Below, piece by piece: positions 1 through 10,985 of a DNA stretch of 64,000 bases. The notes beneath the pieces are model-generated. The model was not told the DNA's origin, searched no databases, and saw only the letters and a program-made list of their open reading frames with translations. Source of the stretch: Desmodesmus armatus (lineage: Eukaryota; Chlorophyta; Chlorophyceae; Sphaeropleales; Scenedesmaceae); the NCBI GenBank assembly GCA_007449985.2, contig VIIQ02000571.1, positions 517,025 to 581,024 on the forward strand. Direction: 5' to 3'. The first letter of the stretch is position 1. Each line of letters opens with the position of its first letter. Position numbers and translations under genes: made by a program.

Positions 1-52
1 CCCGGCGCAACATTGCCCTACCCAACAACACCCACGGCTCAGTGTTTTGAAG

Positions 53-127
53 AAGAAGAAGAAGAAGGGGTTACAGGGCGACACACGCAGCTACGCTGCA
101 ACGACACCCAGCATCGGAAGGGAACCA
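53..127 (+). repeat. covarying-hairpin repeat, GCAGC variant
   Basis: A GAA run is followed by GGTTACAGGG, then the perfect hairpin GCAGC-TAC-GCTGC at 87-99, then AACGACACCCAGCAT. The same block recurs at about 6606, 7420, 8594 and 16272. A variant with GCAAC-TAC-GTTGC occurs at 1265, 8476 and 46932. Confidence 0.75.
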
Positions 128-336
128 AAGTCCTCAGTGTTGGTGATGATGATGATTTGTGTTACATTGGGGCCTGTCAATCCAGACCATAAGCTGCCGA
201 CCAGTGGCAACCGGGGACACCAATCCACAGTGTTGGCGGCTGGACTGCCCTGGCTTCTGCTGCTGCTGTTTTTGCTGCTGCTTTTGCTGCTGTGCGCTGC
301 CTTTTCGAAAATTGGCACTCACTCACTCACTCATTG

Positions 337-425
337 TTCGTTACATTGAGATCCCCGAAAGACCCAGCCCACACCATGTAAGCTCAGGGACCCAAACCAT
401 GTCCCTCCAATGCAACTTGGCGTCA
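337..425 (+). repeat. TTCGTTACATTGAG repeat, short copy
   Basis: An 89-bp block starting TTCGTTACATTGAGATCCCC and ending CCCTCCAATGCAACTT. It is repeated directly at 436. Further copies start near 16359, 16786 and 17277. Confidence 0.75.
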
Positions 426-435
426 TTCATTCATT

Positions 436-905
436 GTTCGTTACATTGAGATCCCCGAAAGACCCAGCCCACACCATGTAAGCTCAGGGACCCAAACCAT
501 GTCCCTCCAATGCAACTTAAGGCGCCACCTCCTTCTCAAGAGCAGCGAACCACGTGCAACACACAAGGTTAGGCAACATGCAAACATGTACAAGGCATAA
601 AGCGTCTGAATGCGCGGCCATTGAAGCACATGGGGCCTGCTGAGCAACCAAGCATGCAGTGACACGCTATCCCAACAAGCGAACAACCATGGCAAGCAAG
701 GCACCTGCTCCCGGTGCTGCTGCTGGGGGAACAGAAAAGTTCAAAACACGAGCGTGGGAACAAGAGACCAGCACGTGGCACAGACGCCCGCACTGGCCGA
801 ACCACTGCAACTGTGCACTGCTGCTCCACACTGCTGCTGTTGATGCTGCCAAGCCTTCCTCCAGCTCCAGCACCAGCTCCAGCGCTGCAAAAAGCAGAAG
901 CCCCC
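436..905 (+). repeat. TTCGTTACATTGAG repeat, long copy
   Basis: The longest copy of this family, about 470 bp. It matches 16786-17255 nearly base for base, through a (CCAGCT)-rich segment to the end. No conserved protein frame is seen across copies, so it is treated as a dispersed non-coding repeat. Confidence 0.75.
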
Positions 906-1232
906 TCTGGCGGACTACCAGCGTGACTCGCAAATCTCTTACTGGCCCTATCCCGGGCTTGGTCGACTGCCCCCACACCACTGCTGCTGACTGCTGCTGC
1001 TGCTGTCCAGCCACTGACCAACACTGAGGAACCGAGTACAGCCAGCAACTACTGCAACGTAAAACAAACCAAACGCACAACACAATGGCCCTTACACCTG
1101 CTCATCGCGCGGCCTGCCAGGCAGCACCAAAAACACGCGATGACAGTAGACAGTCCGGGCAGCACAACGAGAGGCTCCGCCCGCCCTGCCAGGCCCACAA
1201 TTGAACAAGTCCATTATCAACAACCGACACAA

Positions 1233-1376
1233 GAATGAATGAAGGTGTTACACGGGTTTCTCAAGCAACTACGTTGCAACTGACCCCAGCCACGGATGGA
1301 CACAACCAGTACGGAAGGGGGCCGTTCGGACAAACCCACCATCAAAAGCTTGTCACGCACACTCAGTGTGCTTCCA
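1233..1376 (+). repeat. covarying-hairpin repeat, GCAAC variant
   Basis: Starts at GAATGAATGAAGGTGTTACA. The hairpin GCAAC-TAC-GTTGC is at 1265-1277, followed by the conserved tail that includes CCACGGATGGACACAACCAG and ends near CACACTCAGTGTGC. Near-identical copies lie at about 8443 and 46895. Confidence 0.75.
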
Positions 1377-1642
1377 GATTGCGAAAACAGAGATATAATA
1401 CACTGGAAGGACTGAATGGCGCCAACGGCACTGCTTCGCGCACCTGCAGGGTTGCGATAAGAAACGGCGGACGGAACAGAAAACAGCGAACACACAGCTG
1501 CGAGCCACAAAACCACTCCCACATGTTGCAGTGGGCGTACGTGGGGGCAACTTCACCGACACCACCAGTCGCTGCACTGTTCACAAGCCAGCAGAATAGA
1601 AGTCACACAGCAGCCAACAACTCACATGTCAACACATGCAGA

Positions 1643-2581
1643 TCAATGCCTAACTACTCGCAAACCGTTGCCGCCTGACAGCACAACATGCCATGCAATG
1701 AAAGGCTGCTGTGTGAGCGCAAGCCCCTGCGCCCGCTTAGGGATGATTGCAGAAACCGCAAAGTCAGCCAAGACGCGCCAAAACTCCCCAACAGCAACAC
1801 GCCCTGCAATGCGCTCTACCGTCAGCAAAGGCAGTGCAGGGCCTTCTGCTGCCACAGCCCAAGCCACTCTGCGGCCAAAATCAATAGCACCTATGCCAGC
1901 CAGACACACCATGTCCCACACAACATGATGCAGCCGGGGATGAGGTTTCACCCCCATCCACAAAGCTGCACACTGCAGGCCGCGATCAGCAGCCAACCAA
2001 GGGGGGCTGTCGCCCACCCGGTGAGCTCGCAACTGCCCCTCAATCTCCGCCCGCACCGCCCCTGCAACAGGACACTACCAACAATGGTGCTGTACACCGG
2101 GCTCTGCAGCCCCACAGGCTACACAAGAGGTGCCTGTGTGCATGCGCTGAGCCGTAGGAAACGCATCGAGGGTGAGCCACCATGCAGCCTCCTTGTGCTC
2201 ATTAGGCACACGCAGCTTCCACCACCGCCGAAGCACCCGAGTGACCTCGGGCAATTGGCCCACAAGTGGCTGCAACATATCAACAGACAACACCCTCTGA
2301 CGGCAGGCAGCATGCCTGTCAGCAATGGCTGACAGCGCATCCAAGGATTGACACTGGGTGGCCAGCGACACAGTGAGGGACTTAAGCTCCACCACATCCC
2401 CATTGCGAGTATGCCAACCCAGATCAGCACACACCCTGTCCCTAGCTGCGGTAAGCTGAGCCTCCGAAACGGCAGGCAGCCGCCCAGATGGCCTACCCCG
2501 CAGCACTGCACGTGCTGCATCCTGCCACGCACTATAATATGGTGATACCAAGCTTGGTGATACCAAGCGTGGTGATACCAA
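1643..2581 (-). pseudogene. LINE fragment B: C-terminal zinc-motif region of a non-LTR reverse transcriptase
   Basis: Two minus frames (2581-2075 and 2056-1643) together read as the C-terminal end of a LINE ORF2. Near 2130 there is a Cys-x2-Cys motif followed by HHCWECP, the usual arrangement of the zinc motif at the end of LINE polyproteins. Downstream residues include WDMVCLAGIGA and DFGRR. The same region recurs at 13.3-13.7 kb (minus) and, decayed, at 10.6-11.0 kb (plus). No reverse transcriptase core is attached, so this is a 5'-truncated copy, broken by a frame change near 2060. Its reading start overlaps a small 16-bp tandem repeat. Assignment to the LINE family is by motif and by similarity between copies, not by search. 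Confidence 0.7.
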
Positions 2582-2584
2582 GCT
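2538..2584. repeat. three tandem copies of a 16-bp unit
   Basis: The unit GGTGATACCAAGCTT (last bases vary) is repeated three times in a row. On the minus strand it spells a repeated L-V-S-P at the open end of LINE fragment B. Confidence 0.8.
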
Positions 2585-2699
2585 TCGGCTTCGGCAGTTA
2601 ACTAGGTCTGGAGAGTACCACTATGTGGTGAAAGTATCCAGTAATGAGGGAATGACAGCACAGTGGCAGCATATGCAGCGGCAGTTCCATCTCCCCTTC

Positions 2700-3020
2700 C
2701 CTCCTTTATAATATAATAATAATAATGCTTCAGGGCCCCTCCTAACCCAGTAACGCCATAGGATTACCTCCCATTGGCTTCACGCCCTGTAAGGACGGCG
2801 GGGTCTACCCTCCTGACACACACTCCAAGCATTATTATCACACGGGGTGACACTTGGTAGAGGCAAAGTGCCCAAATCCTCTACCCCTCACTGAGGCCCC
2901 AAGGGACACAGGCCACTCAGTAAGACGGACATTGTTGCCAATGCCCCAAAGAGAGACCTTGCTGCGGGTGGGAATCGAAACCCAAACCTTCTGCTCACAA
3001 GGCAACCTCCCAAGCAGTTT
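2700..3020 (-). mobile_element. SINE-like element with tRNA-like head and AT microsatellite tail
   Basis: Read on the minus strand, the element begins near TGGCGTAAAACTGC, carries GTTTCGATTCC (close to a polymerase III B box) at about 2968-2978, and ends in a TTATTATTATATTATAAA tail near 2705. Its 3' part, with GCCAATGGGA and TCCTATGGCGTTA, is shared with the elements at 17342-17499 and 41163-41311, which end in a different microsatellite. It sits where LINE A loses its C-terminus. The SINE call is inference from the B box, the tail and the repeated 3' end; I did not find an unambiguous A box. Confidence 0.45.
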
Positions 3021-6000
3021 TACGCCATGCCCAGGGCCTAGGGATGGCCGCAACCAACACAGCCAGCTCCTCCCTAGCCACCACCATGTTAGCATACTTA
3101 GGGCGATGCTGTAACACAGGGTCCCACACATGCATCCTGTATGCCTCCTCCCTCGCCCCCAGATCAGAGATGGAACAGATAGCCTCAACCAGCTGCAACC
3201 AGTGCAGCGCCTGCCCTGCACATTGCAGCTGGGTGAGGCCAAACAAGTCGGGTACAACAAACTCCAATCCCACCATCACTTGCCGCTGCTGCCCATACCA
3301 GTCCCACTGCTCCCTGTGCGCCACCACTGGATTGGACCACAATGGGACATGGTAACACCACGGGCCGGGCTGGACCGGGTTAGCGCCCACATGACGAATT
3401 TACGGCAGAGCCCTGATGCCAAGGGCAAAAGCACGCAAGGGGTCTGGCAACAGCTGGCCCCCTGCATCCCTGAACAACCGACCCCTGTCACACAAGGCCA
3501 AGCCCCAATAACCCCCACCAGGCACCACCGGCACATGGTGCTGCAACAGCTCCCTGCTGACGGCAACCCAAGGCTTGCGAGCATCCCCCACCAACACTTG
3601 CACTGCCTCACAAGCCAGGCGGGAGTGAAGGTGGGCCCGCACTGGCAGCAGACCCAAACCTCCCTCCCTAGGGTGGGCCTCCATACACGCCCTGGGCACC
3701 CCTGGTGCCCGTCGCTGATCATCATCAGGGCCCAGGCCAGCATCAACAAGGGCAGAGGCCCATTTGATAAGTTGCCTGGCATGCTCAGCTGGCAGGGCCC
3801 CAGCAAAGTGTGCATGATACAACAGTGTGGAGATGGCATACCCATTGAACGCAAAAGCCCGACCAAACATGGATAGGTCAGGGATGCGGCTGATCTTCTG
3901 CACCCGTTCCCGCACAATGCTCAGCCGATGCGCCCAATCCACTCCAACCACCCCCACACTGCCAAAGACAACCCCCAGGCTTTTGCAGGTGTCACGCACC
4001 GCCATGCCTGCCACAGGGGCAGGATCCACCACCGCTTGGCCCAAAGGCAACAGTTGACACTTGGGTGGCTGCACCCGCTGGCCTGTAGCATCTCCATACA
4101 CCGACAAATGCTCCAACAGGCCAGAAACATCAGCCTCCCCAGGCAGGAGGGGCTCCACATCATCCGCATATTGTGTGGCGACCAGCCTGCAGGCTGCAAC
4201 ATCAATACCAATGCCACACTGCTTCAGATGGCAGAGCAGCGCCTGCCCTGCAAACAGGTACATCAGGGGTGCCAGAGGGCAGCCCTGCCTAACCCCAGCA
4301 CCACACCGAAAGAAGGAGCTTTGAAAGCCATTGACAACTGCACATGTCAGAGTGTCTGTCAACAGCAGCTTCATCCACTGCAGAAATCCAACACCCACCC
4401 CAGGGTCTCCCCAGCTGCAAACAGAAACTCCCTTGACACAGTGTCATAGGCCTTCCTAAAGTCCAGGAAAGCAGCTATGGCTGTTTGGTGGCAGGTACGC
4501 AACACCTGGGGCAGCAGCTGCAGCAGCCGCACACTATCCCCTATGTGCCGATGCTGCAAAAAAGCACACTGCGCAGGATCTATCATAACCCCCGCCACCT
4601 GCAACAACCTGTTGGCCAGCAACTTGGCCATAAGACGGTAATCATAGTTAAGCAATTGAATGGGGCGATAAGCATCCACATTGGTGTGCACCCCACCAGG
4701 TTTCAGCACTGGCACAACCGCCCCATCAAGAAACCCCGGTGGGCACTGCTGTGTTGCCCCGATGGCCGAGTACAGTTTGGCCAGGATGGGAGCAAGCTGC
4801 TGTCGGTACCGCCTGAACAGTTCCCCAGGAATACCGTCCACCCCCGGAGCCTTGCCAGGCGCTGTACGCAAGATGGCCCGCTCTACCTCCTCAACTGACA
4901 CCGATGCACTCCCCAGCTCAGCAGCTTGCTCGGCCGTCAGCCGCTGGCTGTGCTGTGCCATGGCCTGCAGCACCGTCTGCTGTGCTGCAGGCTGCACCTG
5001 CGGAGTTGTGCTGACCTCTGCATACCGGCGTCCCACAATGCTGGCCAACCCCATCCCATCCACCACCAAATGCCCCGACCCAGGCGCGTGCAGCCCAGCA
5101 ATGAACGATGCTCCTTGGCTGGGCCGCAGCATCTTGGTCTTGACAGGATTAGGCCGCTCCCCCAGATGCACCCACTGCTGCCGCCTACGCTGCCGCAATA
5201 CTTCCTCCTCCTGGGTGAGCAGGCTTGCAAGGCCAGAAGAGGCATCCTGCAGTTCGGTCACGGCTGCCTGCACCTGTGCCCCGTCCTGGCACTGTGCCAG
5301 CCGCTGCCGTGCTGCCTGCACTGCACCCCATGCTTCCCTTCTCCTGGCTGCCGACCCCTGATTGGCCCGCCGGGCTTTGGCTTCCCGGTTGAGGGCCTGA
5401 ACCTGGAGCCGCAGCCGCTGTTTGAATGATGACCACCCCACTACCATAGCTAGCGGTTCAGATGGCATTGCTGCATCCTCTATCGCCAGCCAGTCTGCAA
5501 GCTGCTGCTCGCACTCTGAGTCCCCTTGCAGGGACAAGTGCAGCTTCGGGAGGCCTGGGCCCAACACCCCTGGCCCTGACGGCAGCAGCTGCACCACCAC
5601 AGGAGTGTGGTCGCTGATTGATGGTTGCTGATCTGCATGCCGGACAGCTGCCACCTGTGGCAGCAGCCCTGTGCTGACATACACCCTGTCCAGCCGCGAG
5701 ATACCCCGAGGGTGAAAGTAGGTGTATGCTCGCTTGTGGGGGTGCTTGGCCCGCCAGACGTCCCGCAGGTTTGGCACACACCGCCGCCACGCAGCTGTAG
5801 GGGCTGTGTCGCGCGTGGCAGCTGCCCCTGGCCCCTGCTGCTGCGACGGCTGCGGCTGGCTCCCATCCCCTTCCTCCCCAGGCCCTGCCCCCTGCTGCTG
5901 CTGCTGTTGCTGCTGCTGGCGCGGCATGCGGCCGCGATCAACGCTATGGCAGGGCGCAAAGTTCCAGTCCCCCAAAGCGACCATACGGCCCCCTGGAGCA

Positions 6001-6457
6001 GCGGCGCACCACTCCTGCAGGGTGCCTTCTATGATGTCTACGTTGCGCTGGTATTCCGAAGCATGAAAATACACCCCGACCAGGTCCAAGTCCTGTCCCC
6101 CCCACCGCAGCGGCACGCGGAGCAGCCTGCCATTGGTGGCTGGGGAAGACGGACCTGGTGTCGCCCCACTGGCACGAACCTGCAGCTTGCCGGACCGCAG
6201 CAGGCTGTCCTTGATAAGTACTGTCACCCCTACCGTAACTGTGCTGTCTGCTGGTAGGCTAGACACCAGTAGCTGCGCCAGCCCCTGGCCAGCAGGCGTG
6301 ACTCTAGCTGAGTGCGCTGCAAGAAGCTGACGTGAGTGTCGGCTGCCACTACTACATCCAAGCTGAGGGCCTTGTAGAGAGCCAACAAGCCCTCTAGCTT
6401 GGCTGCCAGCCCATTGACGTTGTGGCAGCCCAGGCGCAGGGTTGGAGCCCTACGCAT
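2995..6457 (-). mobile_element. LINE A: endonuclease plus reverse transcriptase, decayed
   Basis: A non-LTR retrotransposon on the minus strand in three main pieces: 6457-6230, 6266-4371 and 4398-3400, then 3390-2995 after an in-frame stop. The first two form an APE-type endonuclease. Visible motifs are GCHNVNGL at the start, GDWN near 5965, RLDRVYVS near 5680 and SDHTPVVV near 5615. A Gln-rich linker (about 5900) interrupts the domain. The reverse transcriptase follows, with AYRPIQLLNYDYRLMAKLL, FLDFRKAYDTV, GVRQGCPLAP and the YADD catalytic box near 4170. Defects are a frameshift near 6270, another near 4390, and a stop codon near 3400. The zinc-motif end seen in fragments B and C is missing; the element runs into the SINE-like repeat. 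Family membership is firm; the precise clade is not determined. Confidence 0.85.
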
Positions 6458-6483
6458 TTACTGCTGAGGGGGGGCCCAGGGGG

Positions 6484-6537
6484 CAACTGAACCCAGCCAC
6501 GGATGGACACAACCAGTACGGAAGGGGGCTTATCAAC
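6484..6537 (+). repeat. partial covarying-hairpin repeat (tail only)
   Basis: Only the part after the hairpin is present: CTGAACCCAGCCACGGATGG and the following GACACAACCAG segment. It adjoins the 5' end of LINE A. Confidence 0.6.
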
Positions 6538-6605
6538 AACCGACACAAGCACACCAGCGGCGCAAACGCTGATGATGATGATTTGTGTTACATTGGGGCC
6601 TGTCA

Positions 6606-7417
6606 GAAGAAGAAGAAGAAGAAGGGGTTACAGGGCGACACACGCAGCTACGCTGCAACGACACCCAGCATCGGAAGGGAACCAAAGTCCTTTGCAGGAC
6701 CTACAAGGACGGGAACAGACAGCACGGACAGGAGAGAACCCGCCACCATAGATGTCTGCAGAGGAGACTGTCTGAAAGGAGGGGACCACAGGCAAGGCTT
6801 CAACCCCACAAAGCCAGCCACACAGACAAGAGGGCTTCCACCAGCACCAAGCCGAACACACACCCCCATGCCCCCGGGGCAACCACTTCGAACACAATGT
6901 GGAAGAAAGGCTCCAGCTGTGTTGCGATACACACCCCCAAGACAGGTGCCCGGGGTGTCAGAGCGACACCTTTTGTATACCGGGCTGCCCCAAGTTAGCG
7001 CGCCCAAGCACCTGCACCGTTCACAGGCCAACAACACTGCCCCCTACAATCAGGCCCAAGGCCACTGCATGGCCCTTGCCTGTGTTCTGCTGCCACTGCT
7101 GCTGCACACCAGCACCTGCCTGCTGACTCAGCGGGACTGCTGCTGATCCAGCCAAAGTTGCTGCTGTTGCTGCTGCTGTAAACGCGACCAAACCACGGCA
7201 CAGTGAAGATAATCAACACTGTACGTGATGCTGCACGCCAGCTGCGGCTCCAGCCCCAGCTCCAGCTCTCCAGCTACTGCTGTCAACTGCTACTGCCCCA
7301 CCATTCCGACAGCCCACTGTGCTGGCCAAACGCCGGTCCGAAACAGCCACAACACAAACACAGAAACCAACAAAAACAAGGGACCACACAACAACCCCAG
7401 CGCGCGGCCACCGTGAA
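6606..7417 (+). repeat. 0.8-kb tandem unit, copy 1
   Basis: Starts with a GAA run and the hairpin GCAGC-TAC-GCTGC (6644-6656), runs through a CTG-rich middle and ends near AACCCCAGCGCGCGGCC. Copy 2 follows immediately at 7421-8230. Copy 3 (8594-9150) is truncated. An open frame spans each unit, but it depends on the repeat and is not supported as a gene. Confidence 0.8.
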
Positions 7418-7420
7418 AGA

Positions 7421-8230
7421 AGAAGAAGAAGGGGTTACAGGGCGACACACGCAGCTACGCTGCAACGACACCCAGCATCGGAAGGGAACCAAAGCCCTTT
7501 GCAGGACCTACAAGGACGGGAACAGACAGCACGGACAGGAGAGAACCCGCCACCATAGATGTCTGCAGAGGAGACTGTCTGAAAGGAGGGGACCACAGGC
7601 AAGGCTTCAACCCCACAAAGCCAGCCACACAGACAAGAGGGCTTCCACCAGTACCAAGCCGAACACACACCCCCATGCCCCCGGGGCGACCACTTCGAAC
7701 ACAATGTGGAAGAAAGGCTCCAGCTGTGCTGCGATACACACCCCCAAGACAGGTGCCCGGGGTGTCAGAGCGACACCTGTGTATACCGGGCTGCCCCAAG
7801 TCAGCGCGCCCAAGCACCTGCACCGTTCACAGGCCAGCAACACTGCCCCCTACAACCAGGCCCAAGGCCACTGCATGGCCCTTGCCTGTGTTCTGCTGCC
7901 ACTGCTGCTGCACACCAGTCCTGCCTGCCTGCTGACTCAGCGGACTGCTGCTGATCCAGCCAAAGCTGCTGCTGCTGCTGCTGCTGCTGTAAACGCGACA
8001 AAAACCACGGCACAGTGAAGATAATCAACACTGTGCGTGATGCTGCACGCCAGCTGCTGCTCAAGCTCCAGCTCCAGCTCTCCAGCTACTGCTGTCAACT
8101 GCTACTGCCCCACCGGTCCGACAGCCCACTGTGCTGGCCAAACGCTGGTCCGAAACAGCCACAACACAAACACAGACACCAACAAAAACAAGGGACGACA
8201 CAACAACCCCAGCGCGCGGCCGACGTGAAA
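7421..8230 (+). repeat. 0.8-kb tandem unit, copy 2
   Basis: Nearly identical to copy 1, with a longer CTG run near 7967-7989 and scattered single-base changes. Hairpin at 7451-7463. Confidence 0.8.
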
Positions 8231-8442
8231 GACCCACGTCAGCACATCGCGATGGCTGAGCTCAGCCCGTGCTGCACAGGCTGCCTCCTGATCCGCGGCA
8301 CAGACACAAGAGGAATAACTACTGACTATAATAGGGGCGAAACACACCAGCGAGGCTGGGCTGGGACAGCCCCTGGCACATGTTGCAGCGCCGTGCTGAT
8401 GCGAGGCAGTTTTACGGCATGCCCAGGCCACCGTGAAAGGAA

Positions 8443-8580
8443 TGAATGAATGAAGGTGTTACACGGGTTTCTCAAGCAACTACGTTGCAACTGAACCCAG
8501 CCACGGATGGACACAACCAGTACGGAAGGGGGCCGTTCGGACAAACCCCACCATCAAAAGCTTGTCACGCACACTCAGTG
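8443..8580 (+). repeat. covarying-hairpin repeat, GCAAC variant
   Basis: Hairpin GCAAC-TAC-GTTGC at 8476-8488, with the same flanks as 1233-1376 and 46895-47060. It is wedged between tandem units 2 and 3 and ends at the phrase CACACTCAGTG. Confidence 0.75.
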
Positions 8581-8593
8581 AAAGGCCACCGTG

Positions 8594-9150
8594 AAGAAGA
8601 AGAAGGGGTTACAGGGCGACACACGCAGCTACGCTGCAACGACACCCAGCATCGGAAGGGAACCAAAGTCCTTTGCAGGACCCACAAGGACGGGAACAAA
8701 CAGCACGGAAAGGAGAGAACCCGCCACCATAGATGTCTGCAGAGGAGACTGTCTGAAAGGAGGGGACCACAGGCAAGGCTTCAACCCCACAAAGCCAGCC
8801 ACACAGACAAGAGGGCTTCCACCAGTACCAAGCCGAACACACACCCCCATGCCCCCGGGGCGACCACTTCGAACACAATGTGGAAGAAAGGCTCCAGCTG
8901 TGCTGCGATACACACCCCCAAGACAGGTGCCCGGGGTGTCAGAGCGACACCTTTGTATACCGGGCTGCCCCAAGTCAGCGCGCCCAAGCACCTGCACCGT
9001 TCACAGGCCAGCAACACTGCCCCCTACAACCAGGCCCAAGGCCACTGCACGGCCCTTGCCTGCGTTCTGCTGCCACTGCTGCCGCACACCAGCACCTGCC
9101 TGCTGACTCAGCGGACTGCTGCTGATCCAGCCAAAGCTGCTGCTGCAAGG
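8594..9150 (+). repeat. 0.8-kb tandem unit, copy 3 (truncated)
   Basis: Same start as copies 1 and 2 (hairpin at 8625-8637). It stops at the CTG run near 9150, about 250 bp short of the unit's end. Confidence 0.75.
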
Positions 9151-9401
9151 CCACCGTGAAAGGCCTGTCAATCCAGACCATAAGCTGCCGACCAGTGGCA
9201 ACCGGGGACACCAATCCATTATCCCCCCAAAAGTAACAAGGCGCCAAACGCACCGCCTTGGATGGACCTTCCGCAGAAGGATCCACCCATGCCATCCCGG
9301 TGGTGTGGAGCCTTTTTACGCCATACTTGGCGGCAGCGCTAAACCCTGGCCGAGACAACCGGCTCATGGATGCCAGATTTTGGCCAACGGCATCCGAGTC
9401 A
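9151..9401. other. no recognised gene
   Basis: Minus-strand codons near 9400-9220 give an open stretch, including SRLSRPGFSAAAKYGVKRL, that looks protein-like. It has no family I recognise and runs into repeat unit 3. It could be a transposon relic. Confidence 0.3.
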
Positions 9402-9475
9402 GCACTCATGGTGTAGTTGGTTATCACGTGTGCCTCACACGCACAAGGTCCCCAGTTCGATCCTGGGTGAGTGCA
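9402..9475 (+). tRNA. tRNA-Val (anticodon CAC)
   Basis: A 74-nt cloverleaf. The acceptor stem GCACTCA pairs perfectly with TGAGTGC, and the discriminator is A. The anticodon stem TGTGC/GCACA carries loop CT-CAC-AC with the anticodon at 9436-9438. The T arm CCCAG-TTCGATC-CTGGG contains the B box. The D arm reads GTGTAGTTGGTTATCAC, typical of eukaryotic tRNA-Val. There is no intron and CCA is not encoded. It translates GUG codons. Confidence 0.92.
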
Positions 9476-9848
9476 TTCGGGATAACAGTGTCCCTTCGGT
9501 GCACCAAATGCACCTTCGGGGCCACGCAGGTCCCTTCGGTCCTACGCTGGGACCTTCGGTGCAACGAATGCGCCAATTGCCCTTTTAGCTCCTCCACACC
9601 AATGCCAGCTTTCAAAGTTTTCGGAAAACAGCACCACAGTCACCGCAACTGCTTTTGTTGAGGCAAGGAGCTGCTGTGTGCTGCATGGCCCGGCCATAGT
9701 GTGCAGCTGTGACACACACCGCATGTGTTTGCAAATGGGACACTGTACTGCTTGCGCATCTTTCACGGAGTGCTGGCACAAATAGGGCATGGACTACCGT
9801 CACAAACAGAGCAACCACTATGGCTTTTTTGCAACATGACATGCCTCC

Positions 9849-10264
9849 TGCACCTGCAGTTAAAACACAGACACAACCAGCGTGAGCCTACCGCCATGCA
9901 AACAGGTGGACAACGGTGCGCCTGCTGCCATCGCTGTTGCTCACTCGGGATTGCTGTCGCAAGCATCGGCCAGGTTGGCGACGCCATCACAGAGTTTGCA
10001 GAACGTCTGGGATTGCCGTCGCTGTCCTTCTGCCCGCAGTTGATATCGTTGCCCGGGGCGGAGTGGCGCCCGATGAAACGGTAATCTGCGATGCGTCAGC
10101 AAGTGTGGTTGAGCCTCGACGCTGCTGAAACAGGTGCCCTTCGACGACTTGCGACCACCAACGACGCATTGAGAAAAGTATGAAGAGAGCTCACCAGCAG
10201 CTTGAGCGAGAGCCGATGCGCCAAGCAGGCACATCACGACGAGGATGCACGTTGAACAAGCCAT
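9849..10264 (-). pseudogene. 5' half of a secreted cysteine-rich protein gene (split by a rearrangement)
   Basis: Paralogue of the gene at 48603-51016. Exon 1 (10264-10195) starts MACSTCILVVMCLLGA, a signal peptide, and ends at a GT donor. Exon 2 (10085-9945) encodes the first cysteine module (DYRFIGRHSAPGND) and lacks one base relative to the other copy, in the run that codes for N-P-R/Q-T-F, so the frame shifts. Intron 2 (9944-9854) still ends in CTGCAG. Exon 3 is cut after five bases (9853-9849). The remainder of exon 3 resumes on the opposite strand at 13730. A TATA-like AGTATATGTATG lies about 80 bp upstream of the ATG. The exon boundaries match the paralogue exactly, which makes the gene identification firm; the function is unknown. 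Confidence 0.8.
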
Positions 10265-10566
10265 GCTGCTTATGGTTGTGCTTTGAGACACAGGGAGTGC
10301 TTGAAACAGTGTGGGTCGTGGAACACCTGATCCAGTTCCTCTCATACATATACTTATGGCACCCTGACCTCCTGTGACATTCAAGACATGTCACCCTGAC
10401 CTCCTGTGACATTCAGCTGGCATTCTTGACTGTCACAGGATATCCTCCATCGACGGTGCAGCAGATGGTTGGCACATGCACGTGCCGAGTTATCCTGCTT
10501 TAGCCAAGCTCTCCTCCCCCTCCCCGCCTTACTGAGGGCGCTCACGGAAATAAACAGTAACCGCCC

Positions 10567-10985
10567 GTGTAATCCCCTCTTCTTCTCCTTCAAGGGTGTG
10601 TGGCATGTGGTGTGCCTTGCAGCCATCAATGCTATGGTCGTGGGCCGGAAGGCCGTCAACTTAGCAGCAGCAGGCGGTGTTAGAGGCAGCAGCAGCTACC
10701 AGCAATCCCGAGGATCAGCAGTTCATCAGGCAGCTCTTGCAGCCCGCAGCCCTCTCTGATTCGGAGCAGCAGCATCTGGAGCAGGTTCAGCAGCAGCAGC
10801 GGCAGCAGCTTGCCGCTGCTACGCGGGAGGAAGTGAAGCCGCAGGCAGTGGTGTGCTTCTGAGAGTTGTTGCGAGACTTTGTAGTGCAGCATGTGGCTCC
10901 AGCGTCTTCCGAAGACGAGTTCTGGGAACGGCCCCTGACCACCCCTTTTTGCGGGTGAACCGTGATCTGTTGGGATTTCACTGTG
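10567..10985 (+). pseudogene. decayed LINE C-terminal end
   Basis: Plus-strand phrases GVWHVVCLAAINAMVVGRKA and, in another frame, DEFWERPLTTPF correspond to the conserved end of LINE fragments B and C (WDMVCLAGIGAIDFGRR and the FWR...PF segment). At least two frame changes separate them. It lies in inverse orientation to LINE fragment C at 13240-13729. Confidence 0.55.

Larger units (their letters stand above)
1..1640. other. repeat-dense stretch, no recognised gene
   Basis: I see no convincing gene here. The stretch is assembled from repeats that recur elsewhere in the window: the covarying-hairpin repeat (near 53-127 and 1233-1376) and the TTCGTTACATTGAG repeat (337-905). Short GAA and CTG runs lie between them. 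The open frames run through repeat units and are not kept between copies. Confidence 0.6.

Noticed and set aside
47..449. Small plus and minus frames with Lys or Cys runs
   Set aside because: Made from GAA and CTG microsatellites in the repeat cluster; not kept in the other copies of the same repeat.
6442..9159. Three similar plus frames of 230-270 codons, one per tandem unit
   Set aside because: They follow the DNA repeat and not a protein: starts differ, frames pass through the hairpin and CTG runs, and copies at other sites break them.
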